Notes under the pieces: model-generated
Told to the model about the DNA's origin: nothing
The model's input: the letters and a program-made list of their open reading frames with translations, nothing else
Databases searched by the model: none
Position numbers and translations under genes: made by a program
Part shown: in pieces, positions 8,539-17,621 of the stretch
How the letters are laid out: the number at the start of each line of letters is the position of its first letter
Position numbering within the stretch: position 1 is the stretch's first letter
DNA from: Polyangiaceae bacterium
GTDB lineage: Bacteria; Myxococcota_A; Polyangia; Polyangiales; Polyangiaceae
Assembly (NCBI GenBank): GCA_025353725.1
Contig: JANXOF010000073.1
Coordinates: 44,342 to 108,341 of the forward strand
Direction of reading: 5' to 3'
Length of the DNA: 64,000 nucleotides

Positions 8539-10422
8539 ATGACGCTGGCGGCCCGAAAGTCTCTCGCGTCGACAAAAAGCGGGGCGGCGGGCTCGGTGCT
8601 CGTCCAAGCCGGCGACGGCGCCGGTCGTGCCAATGCGGTGGAAAGTTGCCAGGACGTAGGCCAGGCCTCAAGCGACGCGCGCGATGCGGCGGGCCTCGAC
8701 GACGACGCGAGCGAACCGACGCGTATGACGCTCCCACCGAGCACCATGCCGCGTGTCACGGAGGCGGCGCTCGACCCGGTCCGCGTGCCTCCGCGCCGCG
8801 AAGCCCCCTTCGATCTCGCGGACTCCGCGGCTCCACGTGAATCAGCGCGCTTGGAGATCTCCGTACTCGTCTCCCCGAGTTCTCGTCGCTCAGCGAGCGC
8901 GCTGTCTGCGGAGGAAGAAGCCTCGCTTACGCGCCGCTGCACGGCGTGTGAGACCCGCTACCCGTCCGACTTCCTCGTCTGTCCGCGTGACGCGAGTCCC
9001 CTGGTCGATGAATCGGACGCCAACCTCGCGAAGGATCCGCTCGTCGGTAGGCTTCTCGGCGACACCTACCAGATCATTCGTAGGGTCGGTGAAGGAGGGA
9101 TGGGGCGCGTCTACGAAGCTCGCCATTTGCGTCTGAGGGGCCGAAGGTTTGCGGTGAAAGTGCTGCACGCCGAACTCGCGCAAGATAGTGAAATTGTGGC
9201 GCGCTTTTTACGCGAGGCCGAAAGCGCCAGCTCGCTCGAACATCCGAACGTGGTTGACGTCTTCGACGTGCACCACCTGCCGGACGGGCGACCCTACTTT
9301 GTTGGTGAATTTCTCGACGGCGAGGAGCTCGCCGCGCGCGTGCGCGAGCGCGGTGCACTCGCGCCGTGCGTCGTAGCTACGGTGGGACGCCAGGTTTGCA
9401 GGGCGCTTGCCGCGGCTCACGCACGCGGAATCGTGCATAGAGACGTAAAACCCGAAAATGTTTTTATCCTAAAATCCTCTGTCGAAGCCCTCGCGTTCCG
9501 TGAAAGCTCGGCGCTAACCATCAAGGTTTTCGACTTCGGCATCAGCAAGGCCCAATTTCGCGATCGTGAATCGCTTACGCGAGCCGGCGTAGTTATGGGC
9601 ACGCCTAGCTTCATGGCTCCCGAGCAGGCGAGGGGAAACGCGGTCGACCTCCGCGCGGACGTCTATTCGACCGGCGCACTCCTCTATTTTGCGCTGGCGG
9701 GTCGGCGACCATTTGAGGGACCCGACCCTAGTTCGATTCTGTCGATGGTGCTTTCGCAGGAGCCTCCGCGGCTGCGCTCACTCGACCCGAGCATTCCAGA
9801 AGAACTCGCGCGCGTTGTGGAGAGAGCCATGGCGAAAGACGCGCGGGATCGCTTCCAGACCATGGCGGAGTTCGATCTCGAGCTCGCCGTATTCGACGAC
9901 TCTGCGCGTCCGCGCCGGCAGGGAGGTGAGACGTTTGGCGCAACTGCGTCGCCTCGCGAACTCACGCGATCGGTTCATCGCGCGATTGTCACCCGGAGCC
10001 TCGCGCTTGCGCTGTGGCTTATCTGTGGGACGGCGGCTTCGGTCAGCGGTCTTGTCCGCGTACTCAACGAAAGCGAGATCACACGCGCGGAGTCGGTCCT
10101 TCTTATCGTGGGGTGTGCTTTTGCGGCCGCGAGTCCGTTTGCCCTGTATGCGTGGTTAGTCAAACGAATCGTGTGGGCGAGCCGTGGGCGCGCAAAACAA
10201 CTCGCGCAAGACCTGAGACGTACGGCGTCCGTGGCACTTGTCACCTATGGGTCCCTGTCGATCGCTTCACGTGTTGGACACACTGTCATGTGGCGAAACT
10301 CGAAAGATCTGTCGAGTGGATGGTGGGATATGGCACTCTTCGCGGCGAGTCTGGTTGCAGCTCTCACATTCGGCGAATTCGGAAGGGTCTTTCGTAACTT
10401 GCGTCGCCGGCGCTCGTCGTGA
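8539..10422 (+). CDS. Membrane Ser/Thr protein kinase with N-terminal Cys motif
   Basis: This is a Hanks-type kinase of 627 residues. A low-complexity N-terminus (1 to about 130) leads to a small Cys motif, RRCTACETRYPSDFLVCPRD, possibly metal-binding. The kinase domain follows (about 175-450), with GEGGMGRVYEAR glycine loop, AVKVLH lysine, HRDVKPEN catalytic loop, DFGISK and GTPSFMAPEQ. The C-terminus has four predicted membrane helices (from about 490), an unusual place for the anchor. Start at ATG 8539 is tentative; ATG 8725 is an in-frame alternative. It overlaps the next gene by four bases (GTGA), so the pair is co-translated. Confidence 0.92.
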   Translation: MTLAARKSLASTKSGAAGSVLVQAGDGAGRANAVESCQDVGQASSDARDAAGLDDDASEPTRMTLPPSTMPRVTEAALDPVRVPPRREAPFDLADSAAPRESARLEISVLVSPSSRRSASALSAEEEASLTRRCTACETRYPSDFLVCPRDASPLVDESDANLAKDPLVGRLLGDTYQIIRRVGEGGMGRVYEARHLRLRGRRFAVKVLHAELAQDSEIVARFLREAESASSLEHPNVVDVFDVHHLPDGRPYFVGEFLDGEELAARVRERGALAPCVVATVGRQVCRALAAAHARGIVHRDVKPENVFILKSSVEALAFRESSALTIKVFDFGISKAQFRDRESLTRAGVVMGTPSFMAPEQARGNAVDLRADVYSTGALLYFALAGRRPFEGPDPSSILSMVLSQEPPRLRSLDPSIPEELARVVERAMAKDARDRFQTMAEFDLELAVFDDSARPRRQGGETFGATASPRELTRSVHRAIVTRSLALALWLICGTAASVSGLVRVLNESEITRAESVLLIVGCAFAAASPFALYAWLVKRIVWASRGRAKQLAQDLRRTASVALVTYGSLSIASRVGHTVMWRNSKDLSSGWWDMALFAASLVAALTFGEFGRVFRNLRRRRSS

Positions 10423-11309
10423 GTCACCGCTGCACCGGGTGCGGGGCGCCACTTCCTGCGGCATTTCCAGGGGCGTCGGTCGGATGCGCGTGTGGCCATC
10501 CCAATGAAGTGAGTCGAGCCACCGACAAGGTTTGGGGTTCCGTCCACGAAGGTGGCCCCTATCGCGCCATGTCTTCGCGCGAGGAGCAGGCGCCAGCAGG
10601 GATGGTCTGTCCCTACTGTGGTGGCGGATGCTCCGCGATGGTTCGCGTTTGTCCACACTGCGACGTGCGGCTCGAAAACGTCCGATGTCACCGGTGCTTT
10701 TCTCTCCAAGCGCCAGGCGCATTTGCATGCGCGCGGTGTGGACGTGCCCTTGAGTTGGAGCCGCTCCTTGATGTTACGGACGCGCCGTGTCCTCGTTGTG
10801 TGCACCCACTCGAGGTCGCACCGGGCCCAGATTCACGCATTCACGAGTGCGCACGCTGCGGCGGACTCTTCGTCCCCCGAGCCGCGCTCGCCGAGATCCT
10901 ATACGGCGCGGAAAGGGACGGAGTGTTAGCCGACCGTGGGCGCCTCACACGCGCAACCACGCGCGATGTGCGCTACGTGCCGTGTCCGCTTTGCCACGCG
11001 ACCATGAATCGCGTGAACTTTGGCAGGCTCTCCGGAGCTATCGTTGACGTGTGTAAAATGCACGGCACGTGGTTCGACGCCGGCGAACTCACCGCGGTCG
11101 TCGCGTTTGCGGCGTCCGGCGGCCTTGAACGCACGCGTGCCCGCGAGCACGACGAACAAGCCGAACGTGCCTCGCGCGAGCGAACCCACCGAGCTGAATC
11201 ACAACTCCAAAATTACGGTCGCGAGGATGTGCGCTTCGAGATCCGAGCGAACTTGGACCAACGCATTCAAGCCTGGCGCGATTTTTTACTCGAGGTTCTA
11301 TCTTGGTAA
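10419..11309 (+). CDS. Zinc-ribbon (TFIIB-type zinc finger) protein
   Basis: The protein (296 residues, GTG start overlapping the kinase stop) is a string of Cys pairs. These are CTGCGAPL...CACG at the N-terminus, CPYCGGGCSAMVRVCPHCD, CHRCFSL...CARCGRALE, then CPRCVHPLEV...CARCGGLFVPR, and lastly CPLCHATMNRVNFGRLSGAIVDVC with MHGTWFDAGEL. The last two match the TFIIB-type zinc-finger family (zf-TFIIB), whose members end in a G(L/T)W(F/L)(D/P) motif. A charged helical tail follows (about 230-296). Coupling to the kinase suggests a substrate or adaptor, but that is inference. Confidence 0.85.
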   Translation: MSHRCTGCGAPLPAAFPGASVGCACGHPNEVSRATDKVWGSVHEGGPYRAMSSREEQAPAGMVCPYCGGGCSAMVRVCPHCDVRLENVRCHRCFSLQAPGAFACARCGRALELEPLLDVTDAPCPRCVHPLEVAPGPDSRIHECARCGGLFVPRAALAEILYGAERDGVLADRGRLTRATTRDVRYVPCPLCHATMNRVNFGRLSGAIVDVCKMHGTWFDAGELTAVVAFAASGGLERTRAREHDEQAERASRERTHRAESQLQNYGREDVRFEIRANLDQRIQAWRDFLLEVLSW

Positions 11310-11346
11310 GGAAACGTGGGCTTGGGCTCTCCATGCATGCGGTGGA

Positions 11347-13290
11347 CTAGAATCGGGCTTGCACGGCGACCGACGTACCGAGCCGTGTTGGGCTTTGGAA
11401 TTGACGCAACGAAGCCGTTCCTTCAGCCCTGTCGCGGACGACAAGCGTGCCGTTGTTATCGTGGACGAGTTGCACCCAGGCTACGAGTGCAAACATCTCT
11501 GAGATATCCCACCGAAGCGCAACTCGGGCTTGCACAATCGCTTTTCGATCTTTGTTGTACGGAAGGATGGACTCATCGCCCTGCTGGCGAACGACAATCA
11601 CGCGTTGCGCAGGCACGCCGCCGTCGCTGAACTCGCTCCGAAATGTGGCGGGAAGCTGGAGCCCACCGCCGACGCCCGGCGTGAGGTGCAGACTCGGAAT
11701 AAAATAATCGGCGGCGATCGACCCAAAAAGCTCTGGGTCGGTTTTTGCGCTGCCGGGTAACGTCTCGAACGGAATGAATCCCGGCACGTTGCGGACGACA
11801 AAGTTCAGTTCGCGATAGATACCGGTTGCGCTGAAGCGGAGATAACCGGCCTTCACGACGCCTTGGACAGCAAGCCCGCGTGCAGCTTGGTCCTTCGTCG
11901 CCCCCGCCGCGTCGAAGTCTTTGAGATGCTGACCCAGCCAATCGAGCTCCGCACTCACGCTAAAGCCCAGTTGCTTGGGATCGTATTTTTCAGGTTTGAA
12001 AAGAATAAGCGGTTTGTTTGGGTCGTTTTTATAGAGAAGAAAGTCGACCGACTGCGGTACCGGCATGCCCTGGTGAAACACGACTCGACCCGAGCCGCCG
12101 TAGGTGTAGACGTTCTTTCCGCGAACGTCCTCAAGGTCGAACTTACCCTGCTGAAAGTAACCAGCACCGACGTCGACATGGAGGTTTTCAAGCGGGTCGG
12201 CGCCTGCGCCACCGAGAAATCCGAAATTCGTTTCACCCACACGAACGGTCTCGACGTCGTTCTCGCCGCCGGGCGTCAGGACCTGCTCCGGCTGTATAAT
12301 CGTCGCCGTTTTGAATCCGCCGAAGACGTAGAACTTTTCCGCGTCGTACTGGACCTTCAAGCCAGGTGAGGCGCCTTGGAGCCGCGGAAAGATCGACTGA
12401 TTGATCGACGCAGCCGTGCCGCCCCACGACAGGTCGTAAAGGTAGCCGAGCCGAAACCTATCCGTGTCGAGAGGGAAGAATACCGCAGATATTCCCTGCT
12501 TCTCCGTGGCCCCCGTTTGGTAATGAAGGCGCAAGTACGACCCTGAGTCGTAAATAGCAGTGTTCAGATTACCCGTTTGTGCCGCAAGTTGCGCGAGGTC
12601 GAACCGCATCACGAGCGCGGCCTCGGTCGTGAGCTTGTCGATAAACGCCGGGAGCTTTTTATACATCACGAGATGCGTGATGTTCTCTCGGCCCGAAAAA
12701 CGTGAATTGAGATTATCAAAAAACAGGCGGTACTGAGAACGCTCACCGATTCCGAACGTCGGCGAAAGCGGAATGAGCTGGCCCGTTTTATGTAAAAAGT
12801 CGTCGTCGCCAAACGACCACGTCAGCCGCGTGTCCATAAACCCGCGGCCCTCCACCCCCGGCGGAGGCGTGCCCGCCGCGCGTGCGCCGGCGGTGCCGGA
12901 AGGGTCAAACGGCGCCGCGGCGCTCTCACGAGCCGACACGTCTTTGGCTGACAACGAAGGACCAACAGAGCCCGCCCCCCCCATTGCATTGCCTTGGTCG
13001 GACGCGGGCGCGACGCCGACGGCGGATAGCGCAGGAGCGGGGCTCGGAACGACCGTACCGTTTGCGTCGCCGGTGGTCGCAGGGGACGTGGAAGCCGACG
13101 TGGAAGCGGGCGCGCTCGTTGGCGTGGAAGGCTCTGCGGGCGTCGCAGGGTTCGCCGGTTGGGCGCGCGCTGTCGTCGCGATGAACGCTGTCGCGAGGAT
13201 CGCGGGCGACAAGAAAGCGAGGAGCGCAAGCCGTCGAGACGTGAGGGACCTTTTGCTTCGGTACGAGACGGACGCGTCGAATGGTTTCAT
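11347..13290 (-). CDS. Outer-membrane beta-barrel protein
   Basis: ATG 13290 overlaps the upstream stop (ATGA) and begins a clear signal peptide ending TARA-QPAN, followed by a Pro/Ala/Thr/Ser-rich linker (about 35-110). From about residue 140 the sequence alternates polar and hydrophobic residues in strand-sized units and ends in an aromatic residue (VAVQARF), as outer-membrane barrels do. The product is 647 residues. No named porin family is recognised. As last gene of a coupled triad with two lipoproteins it could be the pore or anchor of that system. Confidence 0.8.
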   Translation of the reverse strand: MKPFDASVSYRSKRSLTSRRLALLAFLSPAILATAFIATTARAQPANPATPAEPSTPTSAPASTSASTSPATTGDANGTVVPSPAPALSAVGVAPASDQGNAMGGAGSVGPSLSAKDVSARESAAAPFDPSGTAGARAAGTPPPGVEGRGFMDTRLTWSFGDDDFLHKTGQLIPLSPTFGIGERSQYRLFFDNLNSRFSGRENITHLVMYKKLPAFIDKLTTEAALVMRFDLAQLAAQTGNLNTAIYDSGSYLRLHYQTGATEKQGISAVFFPLDTDRFRLGYLYDLSWGGTAASINQSIFPRLQGASPGLKVQYDAEKFYVFGGFKTATIIQPEQVLTPGGENDVETVRVGETNFGFLGGAGADPLENLHVDVGAGYFQQGKFDLEDVRGKNVYTYGGSGRVVFHQGMPVPQSVDFLLYKNDPNKPLILFKPEKYDPKQLGFSVSAELDWLGQHLKDFDAAGATKDQAARGLAVQGVVKAGYLRFSATGIYRELNFVVRNVPGFIPFETLPGSAKTDPELFGSIAADYFIPSLHLTPGVGGGLQLPATFRSEFSDGGVPAQRVIVVRQQGDESILPYNKDRKAIVQARVALRWDISEMFALVAWVQLVHDNNGTLVVRDRAEGTASLRQFQSPTRLGTSVAVQARF

Positions 13291-15068
13291 TGTGGGTTGT
13301 TGTCCAAGAATGTTCGCGGAAACACGCACGCGAGAGGCGGTGGCACTTTCACATCGGGTCGCTCGGAGTCGAGCTTCCGGCACGCTTTTCCTGTCGGTAG
13401 CGCTGTGCATACAAATTCTGAGGAGAGGCCTAGCCCCGCAGGGGGCTGACCGGTGCAATCGGTGTTCGTCGCGCACGTTCGGTCACTCACGAAGGGCGCT
13501 TCTTGAAGCGAGACGATGACGTCGTCGCGGCAGCGTGCTTGGACGGTAAACTGAGCTCCGCCTGAGAAGTACTGGAGCGTTCCCGCGAACGATCGAAGTT
13601 CTTTCCCTTTCAGCGCGACGGGGTTGAAACCTGCGGTCGACGTCGCGTCAGCCTGGAGTGCAGCCGACCGCCCGTTAGCATCGGTGACCGTGAGTCTGAA
13701 GACACTCCGCGTGGCGTAATTCGACCATTCCGTGCATTCCGCATCGGCCGTACACGCAGCCGCGCAAAGCGCTTCGGGGTTGCCGGCCGCGAACGTAATC
13801 TTTCCGTTCTTGTCGAAATCGCAGTTCGACGCTTCGGGCGTCGCCGTGTAGACACCGGGAGCTGACTGTGGGGTGTCGCGAGGACCGAACTTCGGCGTGA
13901 CTTTCAGCCTTTGCGACCCGAGCGGGTCGGTTTCGACACGAACGAGGCTCCCAGATACGCGAAGCAAGTCCGGTGCGCTCCCTAGAATAGAAGGCGCGAG
14001 CCGGGTCGGCTCAGGGACAAGGCAAGGCCTACGTGCCGGGTCCCATTCTTCGAGTGTCCAGGTCGGATAGGCAATCTGAGTAAACCCGAAGAACTCATTC
14101 GCGATTCCACTATAGGTCAGAAGCCGGTCGCAGGTGCGCATACGCGGCGGGGAGTTAAAGTTGAACGCAAAAATACTGTCGAAACCGCCGCGCGGGTCTC
14201 CGCGGTCGCTGACGTAAAAGCCGTCGGGCGAAATCCGCACTACAACGGTGTCAAACGCGAAGGTGCCGTCCGCGCGGTACCCAGTGTCCACTTGGATTTG
14301 CTCTTTCGGATACGGCGTCGCTCCGTTGCCAGAGCAATTTGGAGGCTCTGCGCCGTCGCACTTGAGACCTCGAATGTCGGCTACGCGAGGAAGCTTGAAG
14401 TAGATAGGCGCACTGACGGCCTCGGAATAGGTTCCTCCGCGTTCGTCGTCGTCATTGGCAAACGCACAGCCGTCATCGGCTGGAGCATCCACGAGACCAT
14501 CGCCGTCGTCGTCTAGGCCGTTTGCACACGCCGGCGGCGGAACGCGTAACGGGTCTGTCGGAACATACCCAAGGTCTTGTGCCACGATGTACGTCGTTCC
14601 GAAAGCGTTCGAGACCGCTACGTCGACGGGCAACGACTCTCCGGCCTTGACGAGTACGTTCCTACCGTCCGTGTCGCGACCGATGAGCGGCGCCACGGCA
14701 CCGGGCTTCGTGCGAATGCGGACGTACCGATTAAAGGTCGAATCGACGTCACCGTTCGGGCCAATGGCCTTGATGGTTACCCGAAACGAGGTCGGCCTGT
14801 CGCCTCCGAGTGCGAGCGGTGCTTCTCGCGTTCCCGGACTCGACGTCGTGCGGTCGAAATCGATAACCAGGTGCGGAGGGTTGCGCACCTGGCCGAATCC
14901 GTCTCCCGAACAGGAGGCCGACCCCAGCATGCACGCAAGAACGGCGAGCGTCGCGCCCGAGACGCCAGCGCCGGACCGACATGTCCCAACCCTGGCGCCA
15001 TTCCCAAAGCCATCTCCCGAGAAACACAGACCGCGCGTGCGTGAAACTGCGTGACGTTGAGTCGTCAT
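13287..15068 (-). CDS. Secreted lipoprotein of unknown function
   Basis: This 593-residue protein starts at an ATG that overlaps the upstream stop (ATGA). A long N-region leads to a hydrophobic stretch and a lipobox-like GSASC (about 49-53). The body has Ig-like or beta-rich segments (IDFDRTTSSPGTREAPLALG; FRVTIKAIGPNGDVD) and an Asp-rich, calcium-binding-like stretch CANGLDDDGDGLVD. Cys-rich strings such as CAAACTADAECTEW and CATNTDCTGQP occur near the C-terminus; such CxxxxxC repeats are common in myxobacterial surface proteins. No enzyme family is recognised. Confidence 0.8.
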   Translation of the reverse strand: MTTQRHAVSRTRGLCFSGDGFGNGARVGTCRSGAGVSGATLAVLACMLGSASCSGDGFGQVRNPPHLVIDFDRTTSSPGTREAPLALGGDRPTSFRVTIKAIGPNGDVDSTFNRYVRIRTKPGAVAPLIGRDTDGRNVLVKAGESLPVDVAVSNAFGTTYIVAQDLGYVPTDPLRVPPPACANGLDDDGDGLVDAPADDGCAFANDDDERGGTYSEAVSAPIYFKLPRVADIRGLKCDGAEPPNCSGNGATPYPKEQIQVDTGYRADGTFAFDTVVVRISPDGFYVSDRGDPRGGFDSIFAFNFNSPPRMRTCDRLLTYSGIANEFFGFTQIAYPTWTLEEWDPARRPCLVPEPTRLAPSILGSAPDLLRVSGSLVRVETDPLGSQRLKVTPKFGPRDTPQSAPGVYTATPEASNCDFDKNGKITFAAGNPEALCAAACTADAECTEWSNYATRSVFRLTVTDANGRSAALQADATSTAGFNPVALKGKELRSFAGTLQYFSGGAQFTVQARCRDDVIVSLQEAPFVSDRTCATNTDCTGQPPAGLGLSSEFVCTALPTGKACRKLDSERPDVKVPPPLACVFPRTFLDNNPQ

Positions 15069-17551
15069 TTGCCGATGAGCTCCACGCGATTGTCAGAAGC
15101 GCTTCCGATCGTCTTGTCGATGCACGATAGAATCTTGCACTCTTCACCCGCGAGCTCGCAGGCTTTCACGGGCGTTTTGCATGCGTCTTGGTCAGGAGCG
15201 GTCGCGCAGCTTTTGGCGTGAAATTGAGCCACTTGATCACGGCATGCGGACAGCACGCAGCGACCGGCTCCGTTTTCACAAGCGCCGCGCGAGGTGCACT
15301 TCAAGGGCGCGCCGGCCTCCGACGAGTGCCCAGGACATGAGCAAACCTGGCTCGGGTCTCCGCAGTCGTCGTCGCGCGAGCACTCTTTCAGGCCATCAGC
15401 CGTTTTGTTCAGAGCGGGATCATACCCGCAAGGCTTGCCTTGGCGGAGATAGTCAATGAGTGCATCTCGCTGCTGAATCTTGGTGTCGACCTGGGTCGTA
15501 TTGCGTTGGAGTACGCGGAAACCCGACCCGCCGCCGGCGAGGTAGTTACTGGTGGCGAGTTCATACAAGTTAGTGGGCTGAATCACGGAAAGGCATAAGC
15601 CCTCCTCGGGAGGAGCACCCTTGAGATGTGCCGTATGGTCACATGAGCTAGGGAGGGCGGGCGCGTCCGATCCTGCAAACTTACATTGTTCGTCCGTTAG
15701 GCAGGTCTTGCGCCTGCCCGTACTCGGGTCTTCGCGATGTCCGATATAGACCTGTTCTGCGCACGCATTGATAACGCAAACTCGCTTGAACGGGTCGCAT
15801 GTACCCCCTGTCCGTTGTTTGCAAATATCATCACTATCGCAGCGTACAATGCACTTTTTGGTCGCCTGGTCGCACGCATCTCGCGGCGGGTCCGCGGACA
15901 GGCAATCCGAGTCGACATTGCAGCCTATGTTGATTCGCTCGCACCCCGAACAGTTCACGCGAATGCGTGCCCCGGCAATTTGAATCTGTGACGTACACCC
16001 ACGCCCAGCCGTTCGACGAGCGGATACGTCGAAGAGTTCCTGCACCTCTAGGCCGGAAAGCTGCATCTTCGTAATTGAATTGTCGAAAGGAAAGATATTG
16101 TACATCTGCTCGACCGTGACAGGGCCAGGGTTCAAGTCTGTCCGAATGCCCGCCGAGTTCGTCAACGAAAAGTCGGTTTGAATGCCGAGACGGAGCCAGA
16201 TGGCGTTTCCGACCAGATTACCAAGCGGCGAGTCTCCGCCGGTGGTGGAGTTTCTTCGCGACCCTTCGGGGCTGTAACCGACCAAAACGTCGAGGTCCGC
16301 TGACAGGTCGAGTGATCGCCGGTAGGGTTGGAGCATCTCGACAAGCACCGGATCTTCCGGAACCCGCGCGTCGATCGGAAACGGTTGGTACCGGCTCGAC
16401 TGAACCTCGAACCCGTTCACACTGTCGTAATCGTTCGGGTCGCCGCTGGGCGAAACAAGTGATCTGTCATTCGAGAGGACAAGATCGAGTCGACCGACGT
16501 ACTTGGCGAACGCCCCCGAGTGAGCGATGAGAACTTTTCGCGGCTTACACGGGCGTTTGAACGCGTACGGATGATTTCGCGGGTCGCGGTCGGGTCCGTC
16601 CGGGGGCGTACCGTCAACGTCAATTTTAGCGTTCGGATCAACAGCCCAGACAAACCCAGGATTTTTTACATCTGCCGAGCAATCGCGGAGCTCTTGCGGC
16701 GGATTCAGGACGACATGATTGTGGCCACCGAGCACAATATCGATGCCCGTAGTTCCGCGAACCATGCGCTGGTCAACGTCCAGTCCGAGGTGCGTCACCA
16801 TCACCACGAGATCGACGTACGGTCGAAGCAGGTCGATGTAGGTTTGCGCAACCTCTATCGTATTGACCGGCGTGAGGCCGCTCTTGTTCGGCTGATCGAA
16901 AATGGACGTAAAACTGGACAGGTTGGCCATCCCGATGGCGGCGACTTTGAGTCCTCCCGTATTCAGAACCACGAAGGGTCGCGTGACGGTGCCCACGCGA
17001 CCGAAGTTCGGTATGTCTTGAGTCGTCTGCTCGAACTTGTAGTTCGCCGCCAGCAAACCGAAGTTCGACCATCGCTGAAACTGACGCGCTACGTTCTCCG
17101 CGCCGCGGTCGAACTCATGATTGCCGAGCACGGCGGCGTCGACGCCGAGTGCGCTCATGGCGCGAACCTCAGGCTCCCCGGCGAAGAAGTTGAAAATGGG
17201 GGCGCCTTGGAAGCAATCGCCCGAGTCTAAATGGAGCACGCGACCCGATCGGGCGCGCTCGCGGTTGACCACGTAGGAAACCCGCGCGACGCCGCCGATG
17301 TTAGCGACCGTGTTTATTTCACCCAACCCGAGCGTCGAGTCGACCTGCGTAATGACCTGTTCGTAAGGAAACAGTCGCGAATGAATATCGGACGTATGAA
17401 TGAGAGTTAGATTGACGGAGCACGTGCTACCCGGCGGACAAGGCTGCTCCACGACATCTTTATCGGATGAACAGGCGGGCAAGCTTGATGCCGTAATGCC
17501 AACCCCCCCAAGTGCGAGGAGTGCTGCGCAAAGACGGGCTCGGTTGGCCAT
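15065..17551 (-). CDS. 5'-nucleotidase/UshA-family lipoprotein with Cys-rich insertion
   Basis: The protein (828 residues) has a lipobox LPAC at Cys 27. A calcineurin-like phosphoesterase domain follows: HTSDIH (52-57), LDSGDCFQG (108-116), GNHEFD (143-148), MVTHLG and GGHNH, the standard metal ligands. A 5'-nucleotidase C-terminal domain begins near TGGDSPLGNLVGNAIW. It is split by about 120 residues rich in paired Cys (CNVDSDC, CDSDDIC, CLTDEQC) before resuming at LYELATSNYLAGGGSGF. The tail is again Cys-rich. Hydrolysis of extracytoplasmic nucleotides or other phosphoesters is expected. It leads a three-gene unit joined by two ATGA overlaps. Confidence 0.9.
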   Translation of the reverse strand: MANRARLCAALLALGGVGITASSLPACSSDKDVVEQPCPPGSTCSVNLTLIHTSDIHSRLFPYEQVITQVDSTLGLGEINTVANIGGVARVSYVVNRERARSGRVLHLDSGDCFQGAPIFNFFAGEPEVRAMSALGVDAAVLGNHEFDRGAENVARQFQRWSNFGLLAANYKFEQTTQDIPNFGRVGTVTRPFVVLNTGGLKVAAIGMANLSSFTSIFDQPNKSGLTPVNTIEVAQTYIDLLRPYVDLVVMVTHLGLDVDQRMVRGTTGIDIVLGGHNHVVLNPPQELRDCSADVKNPGFVWAVDPNAKIDVDGTPPDGPDRDPRNHPYAFKRPCKPRKVLIAHSGAFAKYVGRLDLVLSNDRSLVSPSGDPNDYDSVNGFEVQSSRYQPFPIDARVPEDPVLVEMLQPYRRSLDLSADLDVLVGYSPEGSRRNSTTGGDSPLGNLVGNAIWLRLGIQTDFSLTNSAGIRTDLNPGPVTVEQMYNIFPFDNSITKMQLSGLEVQELFDVSARRTAGRGCTSQIQIAGARIRVNCSGCERINIGCNVDSDCLSADPPRDACDQATKKCIVRCDSDDICKQRTGGTCDPFKRVCVINACAEQVYIGHREDPSTGRRKTCLTDEQCKFAGSDAPALPSSCDHTAHLKGAPPEEGLCLSVIQPTNLYELATSNYLAGGGSGFRVLQRNTTQVDTKIQQRDALIDYLRQGKPCGYDPALNKTADGLKECSRDDDCGDPSQVCSCPGHSSEAGAPLKCTSRGACENGAGRCVLSACRDQVAQFHAKSCATAPDQDACKTPVKACELAGEECKILSCIDKTIGSASDNRVELIGK

Positions 17552-17621
17552 GTTGCGGCGCGCAGGTTACCACAAAGTGCGACGTTGCGTACCGGGATCG
17601 GGCGTCGCGTAGGTTGTTCGC

